From positions 1 to 53,027 of the forward strand of contig JAFZWX010000115.1 of assembly GCA_017617145.1 (NCBI GenBank): DNA of 53,027 bases. Reading direction: 5' to 3'. The notes below the pieces were generated by a model that was not told the DNA's origin, did not search any database, and saw only the letters and a program-made list of their open reading frames with translations. The translations under genes were made by a program, and so were the position numbers. The stretch's first letter is position 1. Every line of letters begins with the position of its first letter. Source of the stretch: Treponema sp. GTDB taxonomy: Bacteria > Spirochaetota > Spirochaetia > Treponematales > Treponemataceae. This document shows, piece after piece, positions 24,846-33,463 of the stretch.

Positions 24846-25829
24846 TTAAAGTGTTTCACTTACTGCACTGCAGCATACTCTAAAGCCTAAGTTACTGCTC
24901 TTTCCACTTGGTGCACTACCACTTCTATAGAATACAGTACATTGTTGTGGGTCATCAAGCCAGCTGCCACCACGTTTTACATGCATTTCGCCAGAGCTTG
25001 GTCCATGTGGATTTGTCTGTGCGCCAGAAGCAAGCACCGGACTATAATAATCCCAGCACCATTCGGCAACATTACCGCACATATCATATAAACTAAGACC
25101 GTTAGGATCTTTTGTTGCAACATCGTGTGTCCTGATTCCACTGTTTTCACCATACCAGGCAACCTGATTTATATTCTGGTTTCCGGCATAAGGTGTAGGA
25201 GAAGAACCACGTCCATCACGAGCTGCGAATTCCCATTCTGCTTCGGTTGGAAGTCTGTAGCCGTTTGCAAGGAAATTACATACAACACGCTTCCATACAG
25301 GACTTGTTGCCTCAAACTGACTTAAATCGGTAGTAGTTCCAATACTGTAGCATGGTGTAAGTCCATTCAATCTGCTTAGCATATTACAGTAAATAATTGC
25401 TTCACACCAGTTTACGCATTCTACAGGACGATTTTCTCCCTGAAGTTTTGATGGATTTTTTCCCATTACATAAGAATACTGAAGCTGAGTTACAGGAACT
25501 TCGGCAAGATAGAAACCAACAAGAGTTATAAGGCTGTTCATTGTTCCAGCACCCATTACAAATTGTCCGCCTGGAACAAGAATCATCTTTGGATTTTTTC
25601 CAAGCTGAACACGAGGAGAGATGTCTTTTTCAAAGGTTTTGTCATCACCACCATCTTTTATAACTTGAACAGGAACACCGCATTTTGAACAGAATTTATC
25701 TACTGCACTAAGAGCATTGCCACATTCCGTGCACGATCTGAAAACCTTTACCGTCCCAACCGGAAATCCGCAGTTAAAACAAAAATGCGCCTCTTCCGGC
25801 AGTTCTGTATTACATTTGTCACATTTCAT
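24846..25829 (-). CDS. Double zinc-ribbon protein with SUMF1/FGE-like domain
   Basis: 327 aa from the ATG at 25829 (nine codons inside the longest frame, just after a TATAAT). Residues 1-60 hold two zinc ribbons: CDKCNTELPEEAHFCFNCG and CTECGNALSAVDKFCSKCG. Residues about 75-327 are a formylglycine-generating-enzyme-like domain: MILVPGGQFVMGAG, YRLPTEAEWEFAARDG, MCGNVAEWCWDYY, VKRGGSWLDD, NLGFRVCC. The catalytic cysteine pair of true FGE is not evident in the final blocks, so a ligand- or protein-binding role is as likely as sulfatase activation. No sulfatase gene is nearby. It leads the operon with the STAS gene, which hints at a link to partner switching. Confidence 0.85.
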   Translation of the reverse strand: MKCDKCNTELPEEAHFCFNCGFPVGTVKVFRSCTECGNALSAVDKFCSKCGVPVQVIKDGGDDKTFEKDISPRVQLGKNPKMILVPGGQFVMGAGTMNSLITLVGFYLAEVPVTQLQYSYVMGKNPSKLQGENRPVECVNWCEAIIYCNMLSRLNGLTPCYSIGTTTDLSQFEATSPVWKRVVCNFLANGYRLPTEAEWEFAARDGRGSSPTPYAGNQNINQVAWYGENSGIRTHDVATKDPNGLSLYDMCGNVAEWCWDYYSPVLASGAQTNPHGPSSGEMHVKRGGSWLDDPQQCTVFYRSGSAPSGKSSNLGFRVCCSAVSETL

Positions 25830-25836
25830 ATCCTTT

Positions 25837-25842
25837 ATTATA
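25837..25842 (-). promoter_or_regulatory. Predicted leaderless -10 box of the zinc-ribbon/SUMF1 gene
   Basis: TATAAT on the minus strand followed by AAAGGAT and the ATG at 25829. AAGGA sits too close to the ATG to be a normal ribosome site. Confidence 0.45.
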
Positions 25843-25881
25843 ACACCATCCCGCAAATTTGACTAGAACAATATTTTGTGG

Positions 25882-25910
25882 TTGAAAATTCGCGGATTTT
25901 GACTTATATT
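25882..25910 (+). promoter_or_regulatory. Predicted leaderless promoter of the DUF5312-like gene
   Basis: TTGAAA (25882-25887), 17-nt spacer, TATATT (25905-25910), then 7 nt to the ATG at 25918. AAAGG lies only 1 nt before the ATG. Confidence 0.5.
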
Positions 25911-25917
25911 TAAAGGT

Positions 25918-27495
25918 ATGGATGTAGGTGATATTAAAAAAGAACAGGAAGAAGAAAGAAAGGCGGCTCAGCAGGCAGAAAAACAATCGTTTTTTTCGAG
26001 TCTCTTTTCTAATTTATTCAAATCTTCAAATCCTGAAGCAGAAAAAAAACGTAAATTAAAGGCAATTGCAAAAACCTTTTCTAAAACTAAATTCCACAGC
26101 TTTTACAAGGCTTCAACAATTGAAGTTATGCCTCCGTTTGCAAAATTGTTTTATGACATTTATAAAATTGTTTCACCTGCACAGGCTATCTTCAAATCAA
26201 ATCAGAATCCAAACCTTTATAAAGCACAGGTTGTAAATTATTCACTTTCTGAAAAACAGATTGGCCTTTTAGAGCATTTTGATCAGCAGAAAATTATTGA
26301 AATGTCCCGCCAGGTACCAATCCAACAGCTTTCGGCGAAGCTTGATGAAGAGTTTTCTATTTTCTCTGCGGAATTTGACAACGAACGCATGAATAAAACA
26401 GAAAATCTTTATAAAGCCTTCAGCACACTTCAGGATTTCTGCTGCTTTGATTATTATGTTCTGCTCAAAAAGTTTGCTTCCGGCATTCAGGAATATAATT
26501 TTAATTCAGTTCCTAATTTTGAAAAAATCAATGGTGAATATATTACAGATGATCTCAAGGATTTTTGTACTGTAGCCTACTCCATAACAGATGAAAATCT
26601 TTTGTGGAATGAGCTTTTTGCATTCCTTAAGGCAACTCAGGCAACAGAAACAATCTCTCTTGGTAACTGGAAAAAAATTGTTGCACGAATTAAGAATATC
26701 CAGCAGTCTGGTGCCTTTGAACTTATGATCCGCCATATTTCGGGCAATACAGAATACGTTACACAAGTTCAATCACACTATTCTTCTTTAATAGAACCTT
26801 ACATGGATAAAATTCAGGAAGAGATTCGTACTACAATTTCAAAAATCGGAAGCCAGCAAAAGGAAAATAAAGCAAACCAGATTTGCGAACAGATTTTTGG
26901 AAGCACAGATTTTCAGACTCTTCATTTTTATATTACGGGTGCTAACGAAACCTTTGTTAAAAAAGAGCTTGGAACTTTCATATATACGGAGCCCCTCAAC
27001 TATCTTAAAGCCTTCCTTCTGGAATATGTAAAAAAAGATATCCGTGAATTTTATGATGTTGTAGTTGTTCGAGGTCAGTGGGATGCTTCGCTTGCAAATC
27101 CAATGTCGAATGCATATCAGGAACTGCTTAAGATTTCTGATGAAATTACAGCCTTTGATTCTGATTTATCTGAAGACGGTGGTTCTGGTCTTAAAATTAA
27201 AAACCTTCTTCCAAAAACTGCTCATGATCCTGGAGCAGAAAATATTATTAACCGCGTTATTTCCGATGCAAATGAACAGGCACGAGGCTACCTTGTTACA
27301 GCGGCACAAGATTTAATTACAATTGGCAAAACACTCAAGCAGCTTATTGAAGATTATTCTAAACAAAAAGCCGAAATTGTGCAGAACTGGCGCGAGCTTG
27401 AACGATTCCTTGACCACCCTATGAAAGAATTCAGCGTTGGTATTTATAAAAAGATTTATCTGTTTGTACAGCTCATGCAGCAGTATTTGTCGTAG
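25918..27495 (+). CDS. Uncharacterised spirochaete protein, DUF5312-like
   Basis: 525 aa, soluble, mostly helical, no signal peptide. I believe it belongs to the spirochaete family DUF5312, but that is from memory of the sequence style (ISSP-type start with QAEKQSFFSSLFSNLFK, then MPPFAKLFYDIYKIVSPAQA, and the C-terminal block ERFLDHPMKEFSVGIYKKIY). No catalytic motif is visible. It lies 24 nt upstream of hflX, on the same strand, so it is likely the first gene of an operon DUF5312-hflX-fliL-like-S41. A role linked to HflX (ribosome rescue under stress) is only a guess from position. Confidence 0.6.
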   Translation: MDVGDIKKEQEEERKAAQQAEKQSFFSSLFSNLFKSSNPEAEKKRKLKAIAKTFSKTKFHSFYKASTIEVMPPFAKLFYDIYKIVSPAQAIFKSNQNPNLYKAQVVNYSLSEKQIGLLEHFDQQKIIEMSRQVPIQQLSAKLDEEFSIFSAEFDNERMNKTENLYKAFSTLQDFCCFDYYVLLKKFASGIQEYNFNSVPNFEKINGEYITDDLKDFCTVAYSITDENLLWNELFAFLKATQATETISLGNWKKIVARIKNIQQSGAFELMIRHISGNTEYVTQVQSHYSSLIEPYMDKIQEEIRTTISKIGSQQKENKANQICEQIFGSTDFQTLHFYITGANETFVKKELGTFIYTEPLNYLKAFLLEYVKKDIREFYDVVVVRGQWDASLANPMSNAYQELLKISDEITAFDSDLSEDGGSGLKIKNLLPKTAHDPGAENIINRVISDANEQARGYLVTAAQDLITIGKTLKQLIEDYSKQKAEIVQNWRELERFLDHPMKEFSVGIYKKIYLFVQLMQQYLS

Positions 27496-27519
27496 ACGAC
27501 GTAACAACGGGAGGGCTCT

Positions 27520-28776
27520 ATGGTTGAAGTTGAAAAAGAAGAGAACAAGGTTCCGCGTGCACTTCTTGTAGGTGAACCTGGAAATGATTTGCAGGAATTA
27601 AAAGGTCTTGTTCAAACTCTAGGCCTTGATATTGTTCAGCGGCTCACCCTTAATCGAATGGAAGTTCATCCTCAGTACGGAATTGGAACCGGCAAAGCAA
27701 AAGAAATTGCGGAGCTTGCAAAACAAATAAATGTAGACTGCATTATTTTTGATTTTAATATTGAACCACGAAAACAGCGTAACTGGGAAGAATTAACAGG
27801 TCTTTCGTGCTTTGACCGTCAGGAAGTAATTATAAAGATTTTTGCTCAACGCGCTACTACAAAAGAAGCAGTGCTTCAGGTTGAACTTGCACGCCTTTCT
27901 TATATGCTGCCACGACTCAGCCATGCAAAAAATGATTTTTCACGTCAGCGTGGTGGTGCATTTGGTGCAAAAGGTTCCGGCGAAACTCAGCTTGAACTTG
28001 ACCAGCGACTTATCCGCGAAAAAATTGCAGCTGCAAAACACGAGCTTGCCGAAATTGAACTCAACCGAAAAACTCAGCGAAAACAACGTGAAAAAAATCC
28101 AACCTGTGCACTTGTTGGTTATACAAATGCCGGAAAATCAAGTTTGCTTAATGCACTAACCGGTTCCGACGCCTATGTAAAAGATCAGCTTTTTGCAACA
28201 CTCGACCCGCTTACAAAAAAATTACCTTTGAATGAAAGTGCAGGCGTGCTCATTACAGACACTGTAGGTTTTATTAATAATCTTCCGCACCATTTGATTG
28301 ACGCCTTTAAGTCTACACTTGAAGAAGCAACGTTTGCAGACCTTCTTTTAATTGTACTTGATGCAGCCGACCCTAACGCTATGGCACATTACGAAACAGT
28401 CTGCAATGTTCTTGAAGATATTGGTGCTACAAAAAATCCACGGCTTATTCTTTTGAATAAAATTGATAAGGCCGAAGATGAAGCAATTGCTGCAAACTAC
28501 ACTGCCCTGCGCCACCAGTTCCCAGATGCAATTAGTGTAAGCGCAAAGGAACAAAAAGGCTTTATTGAACTTAAAGATAAAATCACAGAACTTTTGTACG
28601 GCGAGATTCACGAATATATAATTCCTGCAGGTAAGGTAGCACTCATAAACGAAATGCGAAAGGCCGGCTGTATTTTACAGGAAGAATGGCTGGACGACGG
28701 CGTTCATATTCAGGCAAGAACTGTTGGAAGGCTTGCAGTACTTTCGGCCCCTTACATAAGTCAGAAGGTTCAGTAA
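27520..28776 (+). CDS. hflX: GTPase HflX
   Basis: 418 aa. GGGAGG precedes the ATG. The N-terminal HflX domain (LTLNRMEVHPQYGIGTGKAK, FDFNIEPRKQRNWEE) is followed by the glycine-rich linker (LSHAKNDFSRQRGGAFGAKG, SGETQLELDQR) and the GTPase domain: G1 GYTNAGKSS, G3 DTVGFI with NNLPHHLIDAFKSTLEEA, G4 NKID, G5 SAKE. HflX splits stalled 70S ribosomes in heat or antibiotic stress. It follows a DUF5312-like gene and is directly followed by a FliL-like gene. Confidence 0.95.
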   Translation: MVEVEKEENKVPRALLVGEPGNDLQELKGLVQTLGLDIVQRLTLNRMEVHPQYGIGTGKAKEIAELAKQINVDCIIFDFNIEPRKQRNWEELTGLSCFDRQEVIIKIFAQRATTKEAVLQVELARLSYMLPRLSHAKNDFSRQRGGAFGAKGSGETQLELDQRLIREKIAAAKHELAEIELNRKTQRKQREKNPTCALVGYTNAGKSSLLNALTGSDAYVKDQLFATLDPLTKKLPLNESAGVLITDTVGFINNLPHHLIDAFKSTLEEATFADLLLIVLDAADPNAMAHYETVCNVLEDIGATKNPRLILLNKIDKAEDEAIAANYTALRHQFPDAISVSAKEQKGFIELKDKITELLYGEIHEYIIPAGKVALINEMRKAGCILQEEWLDDGVHIQARTVGRLAVLSAPYISQKVQ

Positions 28777-29292
28777 TTGAAACCGCAGTTCCATTTTTCA
28801 AAATCAGATATTGTTCTCTTTTCGGTTATCGGATTTCTGGTGCTTGTAATTGTATCTGGAACAATAATTGGCCTTGCTTCTAAAAAAGCCGCTCTCGGAA
28901 AAAATCTTAGAGACGCAGATCCAGAACCTACCCCGCGCGAAATTGAAAACTTAAACAAACATTCCGATTCCCCGATTGCCGCCTACACAGGCCTTGGAAC
29001 AATCCGCTGTATAACTGCCGCTCAAAATGAAGAAGATACTGGAACTGCTGTCATTGTAACTCCTTGGCTTGCATACCCTCAAGGCGACACCGTTTTTTTC
29101 GAAGAACTATCCCGTAAACGGCTGATTATTTCCGGCATCTTTACAGCCTACTTTTCTTTGCACACAAAAAACGAACTCTTATCTACAACTGAAGAAAAAA
29201 TAAAACAGGAGCTGCAGGAACAAATAAACGAGCAGCTTTCTCTTGGACAAATTTCTCAAATTTATTTTACAGACTATCTGTTTCTGGAATAG
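28777..29292 (+). CDS. FliL-like single-pass membrane protein
   Basis: 171 aa, starting with TTG directly after the hflX stop; AGAAGG lies 8 nt upstream. One membrane helix at about 11-33 (DIVLFSVIGFLVLVIVSGTI), then a periplasmic domain with the order seen in FliL: a beta strand ending in TAVIVTPWLAYP, then FEELSRKRLIISGIFTAYF, a helix KQELQEQINEQLSLGQI and a final strand IYFTDYLFLE. FliL surrounds the flagellar stator; here the gene is not in a motility operon, so it is probably a paralogue. The assignment rests on fold order, not on strong identity. Confidence 0.55.
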   Translation: MKPQFHFSKSDIVLFSVIGFLVLVIVSGTIIGLASKKAALGKNLRDADPEPTPREIENLNKHSDSPIAAYTGLGTIRCITAAQNEEDTGTAVIVTPWLAYPQGDTVFFEELSRKRLIISGIFTAYFSLHTKNELLSTTEEKIKQELQEQINEQLSLGQISQIYFTDYLFLE

Positions 29293-29299
29293 GAATTTT

Positions 29300-30718
29300 A
29301 TGAAGAAAAAACATTTATTCTGGATTATACCGCTTGCTATAATTATCCTTCTCTTTGTTTTCTACAAGTTTTTCTTTAAGCGAGTAGATGTAACAATAAT
29401 CGACAGCGACCTTGAAAAATTATCAAGTGTTTTTAGTGACAGCTCCGTAGACATTGCGCAATCAATTGATGAAGGTCTTGATTTAGACGCGATGATTGAA
29501 GAAATAAAGAAGGAATATGCAAAATCCGTTAAGAAAAACAAGCTTTATATGAGCATTAATGAAAACGGTATTGCTGAAAATCGTCTTGCAACCTGCATAA
29601 GCCAGGTGCTTTCTAAAAATCTGACTCGTCCAAACGGCCATCTTTATTTTACTTCACCTTATGAAACCTTCTATCCATTTTTATCTTATGTTGCTTATGA
29701 TTCTGGCATTGTGCTTGAAAAATCTGGAGCAGAATTCCGCGTTTACTCTTCCAAAGATGAAAGTATAAAAGAAGGAATGCTCTACACAGGAAATGAGGGA
29801 AATCTTTTCAGGACAATTTTAGACGGCAAAGAGCTTTATCGTTATGGGCTTTTTGCAAACCAATATTTCACGCAAACAAAAATCAGTATAGAAGACAAAG
29901 AATATAAAATCAAAATATCTTATAACCAGGGCAGCGTGGAAGAAGTAGAAAATCTTTCTTATACAAATGAAAGCGACACACTTTTTGTAAATTTCAGATC
30001 ATGCGAATGGCACACACAAGCCGAACAGGAACGCCTTTTTGAAGTTATAGAAAACATTGCCAAAATTATAAAAGAAGGCAAGACCAAGCTTGTAGTTATT
30101 GATTTACGCATGAACACCGGCGGCTACACAACAATTCCATATCTGTTATGTGGCGCTCTTGTATGCGGTACAACAGATGAGAAAAGTGATGAATTTATAA
30201 AATACATGGAATATTACTATTACCTTAATTCAAACCAGATCTGCATAAACACAAAGGCATCCCGCAGCAGACTATCTTTACAAGGCCGTGGCGACGACAA
30301 CCTTACAAGATACCTCTTAACAAAAACAGATGAAAAATACCCTGTTTTGTCAGACCCAGAAGCAGAATATACTAAAGAAGTTTCCCCTATTTACGACGGA
30401 AAAATCCTTTTAATTACAGACCTATACACAGGCTCAGCTGCCGAGGAATTTGTTCTGATGGCAAAAACAATCTTCCCAGACCATACAATTATTGTTGGAC
30501 AAAACACCCGTGGCGCCCTTGATTACGCCAATGTTTTCCAGTTCAAACTCCCAGACTCCAAGCTTTCATTCCAGATTTCTTTAGAAGACAACACAAAGTC
30601 TCCTCTTTTAAAAGACTGCCCAACCTGGCAAGGCGACACAAAAGGCTGTCTGCCAGATTACTGGTTTACGTTTAACGGTGATTTTGAACTCTCAGAAATT
30701 ATTGATGTACTGAAGTAG
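29300..30718 (+). CDS. S41 (C-terminal processing) peptidase-like protein, membrane anchored
   Basis: 472 aa from the ATG at 29300, with AGGA 5 nt before it; the frame opens 19 codons earlier inside the upstream gene. A signal anchor at about 6-24 (FWIIPLAIIILLFVFYKFF) is followed by a lid-like region and the S41 core: VVIDLRMNTGGYTTIPYLL, ILLITDLYTGSAAEEFVLMA and IVGQNTRGALDYAN. The serine in TGSAAEE is in the nucleophile position; no PDZ domain is evident. Substrate unknown. It is the fourth gene of the HflX cluster and ends 27 bases into the 3' end of traX on the other strand. Confidence 0.8.
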   Translation: MKKKHLFWIIPLAIIILLFVFYKFFFKRVDVTIIDSDLEKLSSVFSDSSVDIAQSIDEGLDLDAMIEEIKKEYAKSVKKNKLYMSINENGIAENRLATCISQVLSKNLTRPNGHLYFTSPYETFYPFLSYVAYDSGIVLEKSGAEFRVYSSKDESIKEGMLYTGNEGNLFRTILDGKELYRYGLFANQYFTQTKISIEDKEYKIKISYNQGSVEEVENLSYTNESDTLFVNFRSCEWHTQAEQERLFEVIENIAKIIKEGKTKLVVIDLRMNTGGYTTIPYLLCGALVCGTTDEKSDEFIKYMEYYYYLNSNQICINTKASRSRLSLQGRGDDNLTRYLLTKTDEKYPVLSDPEAEYTKEVSPIYDGKILLITDLYTGSAAEEFVLMAKTIFPDHTIIVGQNTRGALDYANVFQFKLPDSKLSFQISLEDNTKSPLLKDCPTWQGDTKGCLPDYWFTFNGDFELSEIIDVLK

Positions 30719-31450
30719 CCCCCACAACACCAGCAGATGCAACGGGTAAAAAATGTAGAAAAACCATTTGTGGAAGGGGTGACGGGAACCAGCTTGTCCA
30801 TTGTAAGAAAGATAAAGTGGAATAAAAAGAAACATGCCTGCCTGCCAGAGTTCCAGATACCAGTTGTATCCTTTAAGACAAAGAATTGTAATATCGCTTA
30901 CAAGAACAAGAATTGAAACAAGGCTGTAAAAAATCAGAAGTTTTTTGCGGTTGTCTTTTAGAAGATAAAAACACAAAACCATAATTGGAACAAAAAAGGC
31001 CCAGTCACCAAAAACAGTAAAGGCTATTAGAACAAAAATCAAAGTCCATTTTGGAACAGATTCAAGCTGCGATTCGAGAACACAAAGCATTAAGAATGAA
31101 AGCAGCAGTGTATAAATTACATTCAGCTGTGCCATAGCGTCCGATGAGGTATGTATAAGTGCATAAGGAAACTGCGAAATAATTGCAAAAATCAAAAGTC
31201 GCAGCGCATAACGTTTTTTTGAAGAAGTGTGAATAAAACCCTGAACAAAAAACCACGACATAACAGGAGCCGTAATACGGCCAATAGTTCTGAAAACAAA
31301 AGTTAACGCAAAACCCCAGTTGTAATTATAAAAAAACTTTTGAAACAAATAGGCAATGTGGTCTAAAAGCATTCCTATAATGGCAATATATTTGAGCTGA
31401 TTTCTGTTTAGTGAAAAACTGGATGTCTGAGGCTGCAAGCCCTCTTCCAT
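30692..31450 (-). CDS. TraX family integral membrane protein
   Basis: 252 aa with about seven or eight membrane helices. TraX-type features: LKYIAIIGMLLDHIAYLF near the N-terminus, RTIGRITAPVMSWFFVQGF, RLLIFAIISQFPYALI, GDWAFFVPIMVL and the ending FYIFYPLHLLVLWGL. TraX of the F plasmid acetylates pilin, and chromosomal relatives are thought to be acyltransferases of surface polymers. The start ATG overlaps the thyX stop by one base (TAATG), so it is translationally coupled to thyX. The gene does not mark a conjugative element: no other tra genes are near. Confidence 0.85.
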   Translation of the reverse strand: MEEGLQPQTSSFSLNRNQLKYIAIIGMLLDHIAYLFQKFFYNYNWGFALTFVFRTIGRITAPVMSWFFVQGFIHTSSKKRYALRLLIFAIISQFPYALIHTSSDAMAQLNVIYTLLLSFLMLCVLESQLESVPKWTLIFVLIAFTVFGDWAFFVPIMVLCFYLLKDNRKKLLIFYSLVSILVLVSDITILCLKGYNWYLELWQAGMFLFIPLYLSYNGQAGSRHPFHKWFFYIFYPLHLLVLWGLLQYINNF

Positions 31451-32286
31451 TAAAGCTGAACTCCGGTTCTGATTTTTTCGTTGAATCGGTCAAGCTTTTT
31501 GCCTTCCAGAGGATTTGGTTTTCCTTCCATAACATCGCGAAGGGCACGCATTTCTTCACCGCTGAAGTTTACGCCTTCGTTCATGTGGTTTATAAAGCTT
31601 TCGGTAGCCATTGGAGCAACCTTGCGGCACATTTCAAGAATAACCTGAGCATAAACACGGATTTCGTACTGTGCGTGACTGTCGAGGCGCAGCTTTAAGA
31701 AGTGGAACAGGTTGTGAAGGTCCATTTCCCAATAGAATTCTGTATAAAGTGAAAGCGGCAGGTTGATGCGGGCAATTTCGCGGGCAAGACCACTTTCAAT
31801 AAGTTCACTGTAGTTTTCGTAAGCTTCCTTCTGGCCTTCTTCGAGTTGAGCAATTATTTTGTCTGCAGTTTCTTTATCAAAGGCTTCGGTAGCGCGGCCC
31901 TGCTTGTTGTCGGTGCTTTGTGGTGCAACCTTGTCTTCGGCAGGAACATAGAATTCGTCTTTCATAATTGAATAACGGCCAGAAACTTCATTCATGCGTC
32001 CTGTACGGTGACGTACCCACTGGCGTGCTACGAAAATAGGCATTTTTACATGGAAGGTCATTACAACCTGTTCAAACGGAGATGTATGCTGGTGACGCAA
32101 AAGGTAATCAATAAGGGCGCCGTCCTGACTTACAGATTTAGTTCCTTCGCCATAAGAAACACGCGCCGACTGAACAATCCTCTGATCCCCGCCAAAATAA
32201 TCAACCAGGCGAACAAAACCTTTGTCCAGTACAGGATATTCCTTGTCCAAAATTTCTTCTGCTTCAGGTACAACGCAATGTGCCAT
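31450..32286 (-). CDS. thyX: FAD-dependent thymidylate synthase
   Basis: 278 aa from the ATG at 32286, with GGAG 6 nt upstream; a 4-codon TTG extension is rejected. ThyX makes dTMP from dUMP with CH2-THF, FAD and NADPH. The family signature RHRxxxxNExSxRY appears as RQWVRHRTGRMNEVSGRYS, and YLLRHQHTSPFEQVVMTFHV is the substrate region. LPLSLYTEFYWEMDLHNLFHFLKLR (in part) and the C-terminal helices are typical. The length is a little longer than the shortest ThyX proteins. Its partner in the operon is traX. Confidence 0.95.
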   Translation of the reverse strand: MAHCVVPEAEEILDKEYPVLDKGFVRLVDYFGGDQRIVQSARVSYGEGTKSVSQDGALIDYLLRHQHTSPFEQVVMTFHVKMPIFVARQWVRHRTGRMNEVSGRYSIMKDEFYVPAEDKVAPQSTDNKQGRATEAFDKETADKIIAQLEEGQKEAYENYSELIESGLAREIARINLPLSLYTEFYWEMDLHNLFHFLKLRLDSHAQYEIRVYAQVILEMCRKVAPMATESFINHMNEGVNFSGEEMRALRDVMEGKPNPLEGKKLDRFNEKIRTGVQL

Positions 32287-32360
32287 AATAATCTCCAAAA
32301 AATAAAATGATATTTATATAATAATGGAAAAATACTGTTGATTCAATATGGAATTTAATA

Positions 32361-32528
32361 GGAAAAATCACTTGCACTCCCGCGGTAAATGTCTGTCGAC
32401 TACAGGCTGAGCTGGTTATCGTAAAAATCTTGCGGTTTGCTTCGCAAATCCTCAGATTTCTGCTATGCCGCCGGCACCACTCAGAAGTAGTCGCCAGCCA
32501 TTTCTCGCTCCGTTCCAGTGATTTTTCC
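32361..32528. repeat. Large hairpin element, subfamily A variant (168 bp)
   Basis: Outer arms GGAAAAATCACT / AGTGATTTTTCC, inner GTCGACTAC / GTAGTCGCC and CTGAG / CTCAG, loop about 70 bases. The asymmetric block ACTCCCGCGG on the left faces CTCGCTCCGTTCC on the right, as in the 11536 element. The 323-base space between DUF308 and thyX holds this element and no gene. Confidence 0.8.
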
Positions 32529-32609
32529 CGACTGGAACATATTGAGATGTTTCTTCATTATCAAATCATTTTTTGAGTTTTTTTGAGATTTTATTTATTA
32601 GCCGGAGTT

Positions 32610-33239
32610 TTAGTTATCACTATCCGAACTTGTAGCAGTTTCTGCCTGAGCTTGCTGGTCCATTTTTTCTGTAATATCAGCGTCTAGAGTTTCGGAACCA
32701 CTGGTGCGTTTGCTTACTACAAATTCTACGGCTACCATTACAATGCCTACTATAAGACCACCAAGACCTACAATGCGGACGAATGCACGACCAAACTGTT
32801 CAATCGGGATGATGATAAGAAGAATTGCAATGGCAACAAAAATCAGGGCTTCAAAAATAAGTTTTTTGCTTTCTTCTGGGAATGAACTGCGAAGTTTTGC
32901 AGAAGAATAAACGCTTACACCGGCATACAGAATCAAATAAACAGCAAGAACAATCGAAATTATTTTCCAGATTGCAGCAACTGTCTTTACAAGTACAAAC
33001 GGACAGATTACAGAAATCAAACCAACAACAAAAGTAATGATACTTTTTATGAGCAAAGTCTTTTTGAATGCGGCATCTTCACTCTTTTTGTAAATAACAA
33101 GAAGATTGTAAGCAGAAAACGCTACTGCAGCCAGGCCAACAATTACAACTACAGCCTTAATACAAGTATCAGGAATTGCAATCATAACAATTCCAAGAAC
33201 AGCAAGAATTACACCAAGAATGACATTTTTTGTTTTCAT
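32610..33239 (-). CDS. DUF308/HdeD-like membrane protein
   Basis: 209 aa from the ATG at 33239 with GGAG 7 nt upstream. Six membrane helices in pairs (VILGVILAVLGIVMIAIP, AVVVIVGLAAVAFSAYNLL, SIITFVVGLISVICPFVLV, IISIVLAVYLILYAGVSV, ALIFVAIAILLIIIP, GLGGLIVGIVMVAVEFVV) fit the DUF308 pattern of repeated Gly-rich pairs. A soluble acidic tail of about 35 residues (ADITEKMDQQAQAETATSS) follows. HdeD relates to acid resistance in E. coli, but the family at large is uncharacterised. Confidence 0.8.
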   Translation of the reverse strand: MKTKNVILGVILAVLGIVMIAIPDTCIKAVVVIVGLAAVAFSAYNLLVIYKKSEDAAFKKTLLIKSIITFVVGLISVICPFVLVKTVAAIWKIISIVLAVYLILYAGVSVYSSAKLRSSFPEESKKLIFEALIFVAIAILLIIIPIEQFGRAFVRIVGLGGLIVGIVMVAVEFVVSKRTSGSETLDADITEKMDQQAQAETATSSDSDN

Positions 33240-33352
33240 ACACAATCTCCATGTAAAAAAGGATATACTTAAAAGATAATACCATTATGGAAGAATGTCA
33301 AAAAAATTTTTGTTTTTTTACATCTCTTTGTTTTTTTACATCTCTTTTAGTG

Positions 33353-33437
33353 TGAGGGTGTTCCCTCTCGCGGAAAATGCCCGAGGACAACAGAAGGAAG
33401 TTGTCCTCGGACATTTTTCGCTACGGTCACACCCTCA
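33353..33437. repeat. Large hairpin element, subfamily B (85 bp)
   Basis: Outer stem TGAGGGTG / CACCCTCA; inner arms GAGGACAAC / GTTGTCCTC, loop AGAAGGAA. The core GTTCCCTCTCGCGG / CGCTACGGTCAC is shared with 17427-17511, but the outer stems differ. It lies between DUF308 and the MATE gene. Upstream (33295-33350) is a T-rich stretch with two copies of TTTTTTTACATCTCTTT. Confidence 0.85.
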
Positions 33438-33463
33438 AACTGGAATTATTAAAAAAAAAGTTT

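Noticed and set aside
24846..25829. Classic formylglycine-generating enzyme for a sulfatase
   Set aside because: Catalytic cysteines not evident and no sulfatase nearby; kept as SUMF1-fold protein.
30692..31450. TraX as a sign of a conjugative element
   Set aside because: No relaxase, type IV secretion or integrase genes are present; chromosomal TraX-like genes are common.
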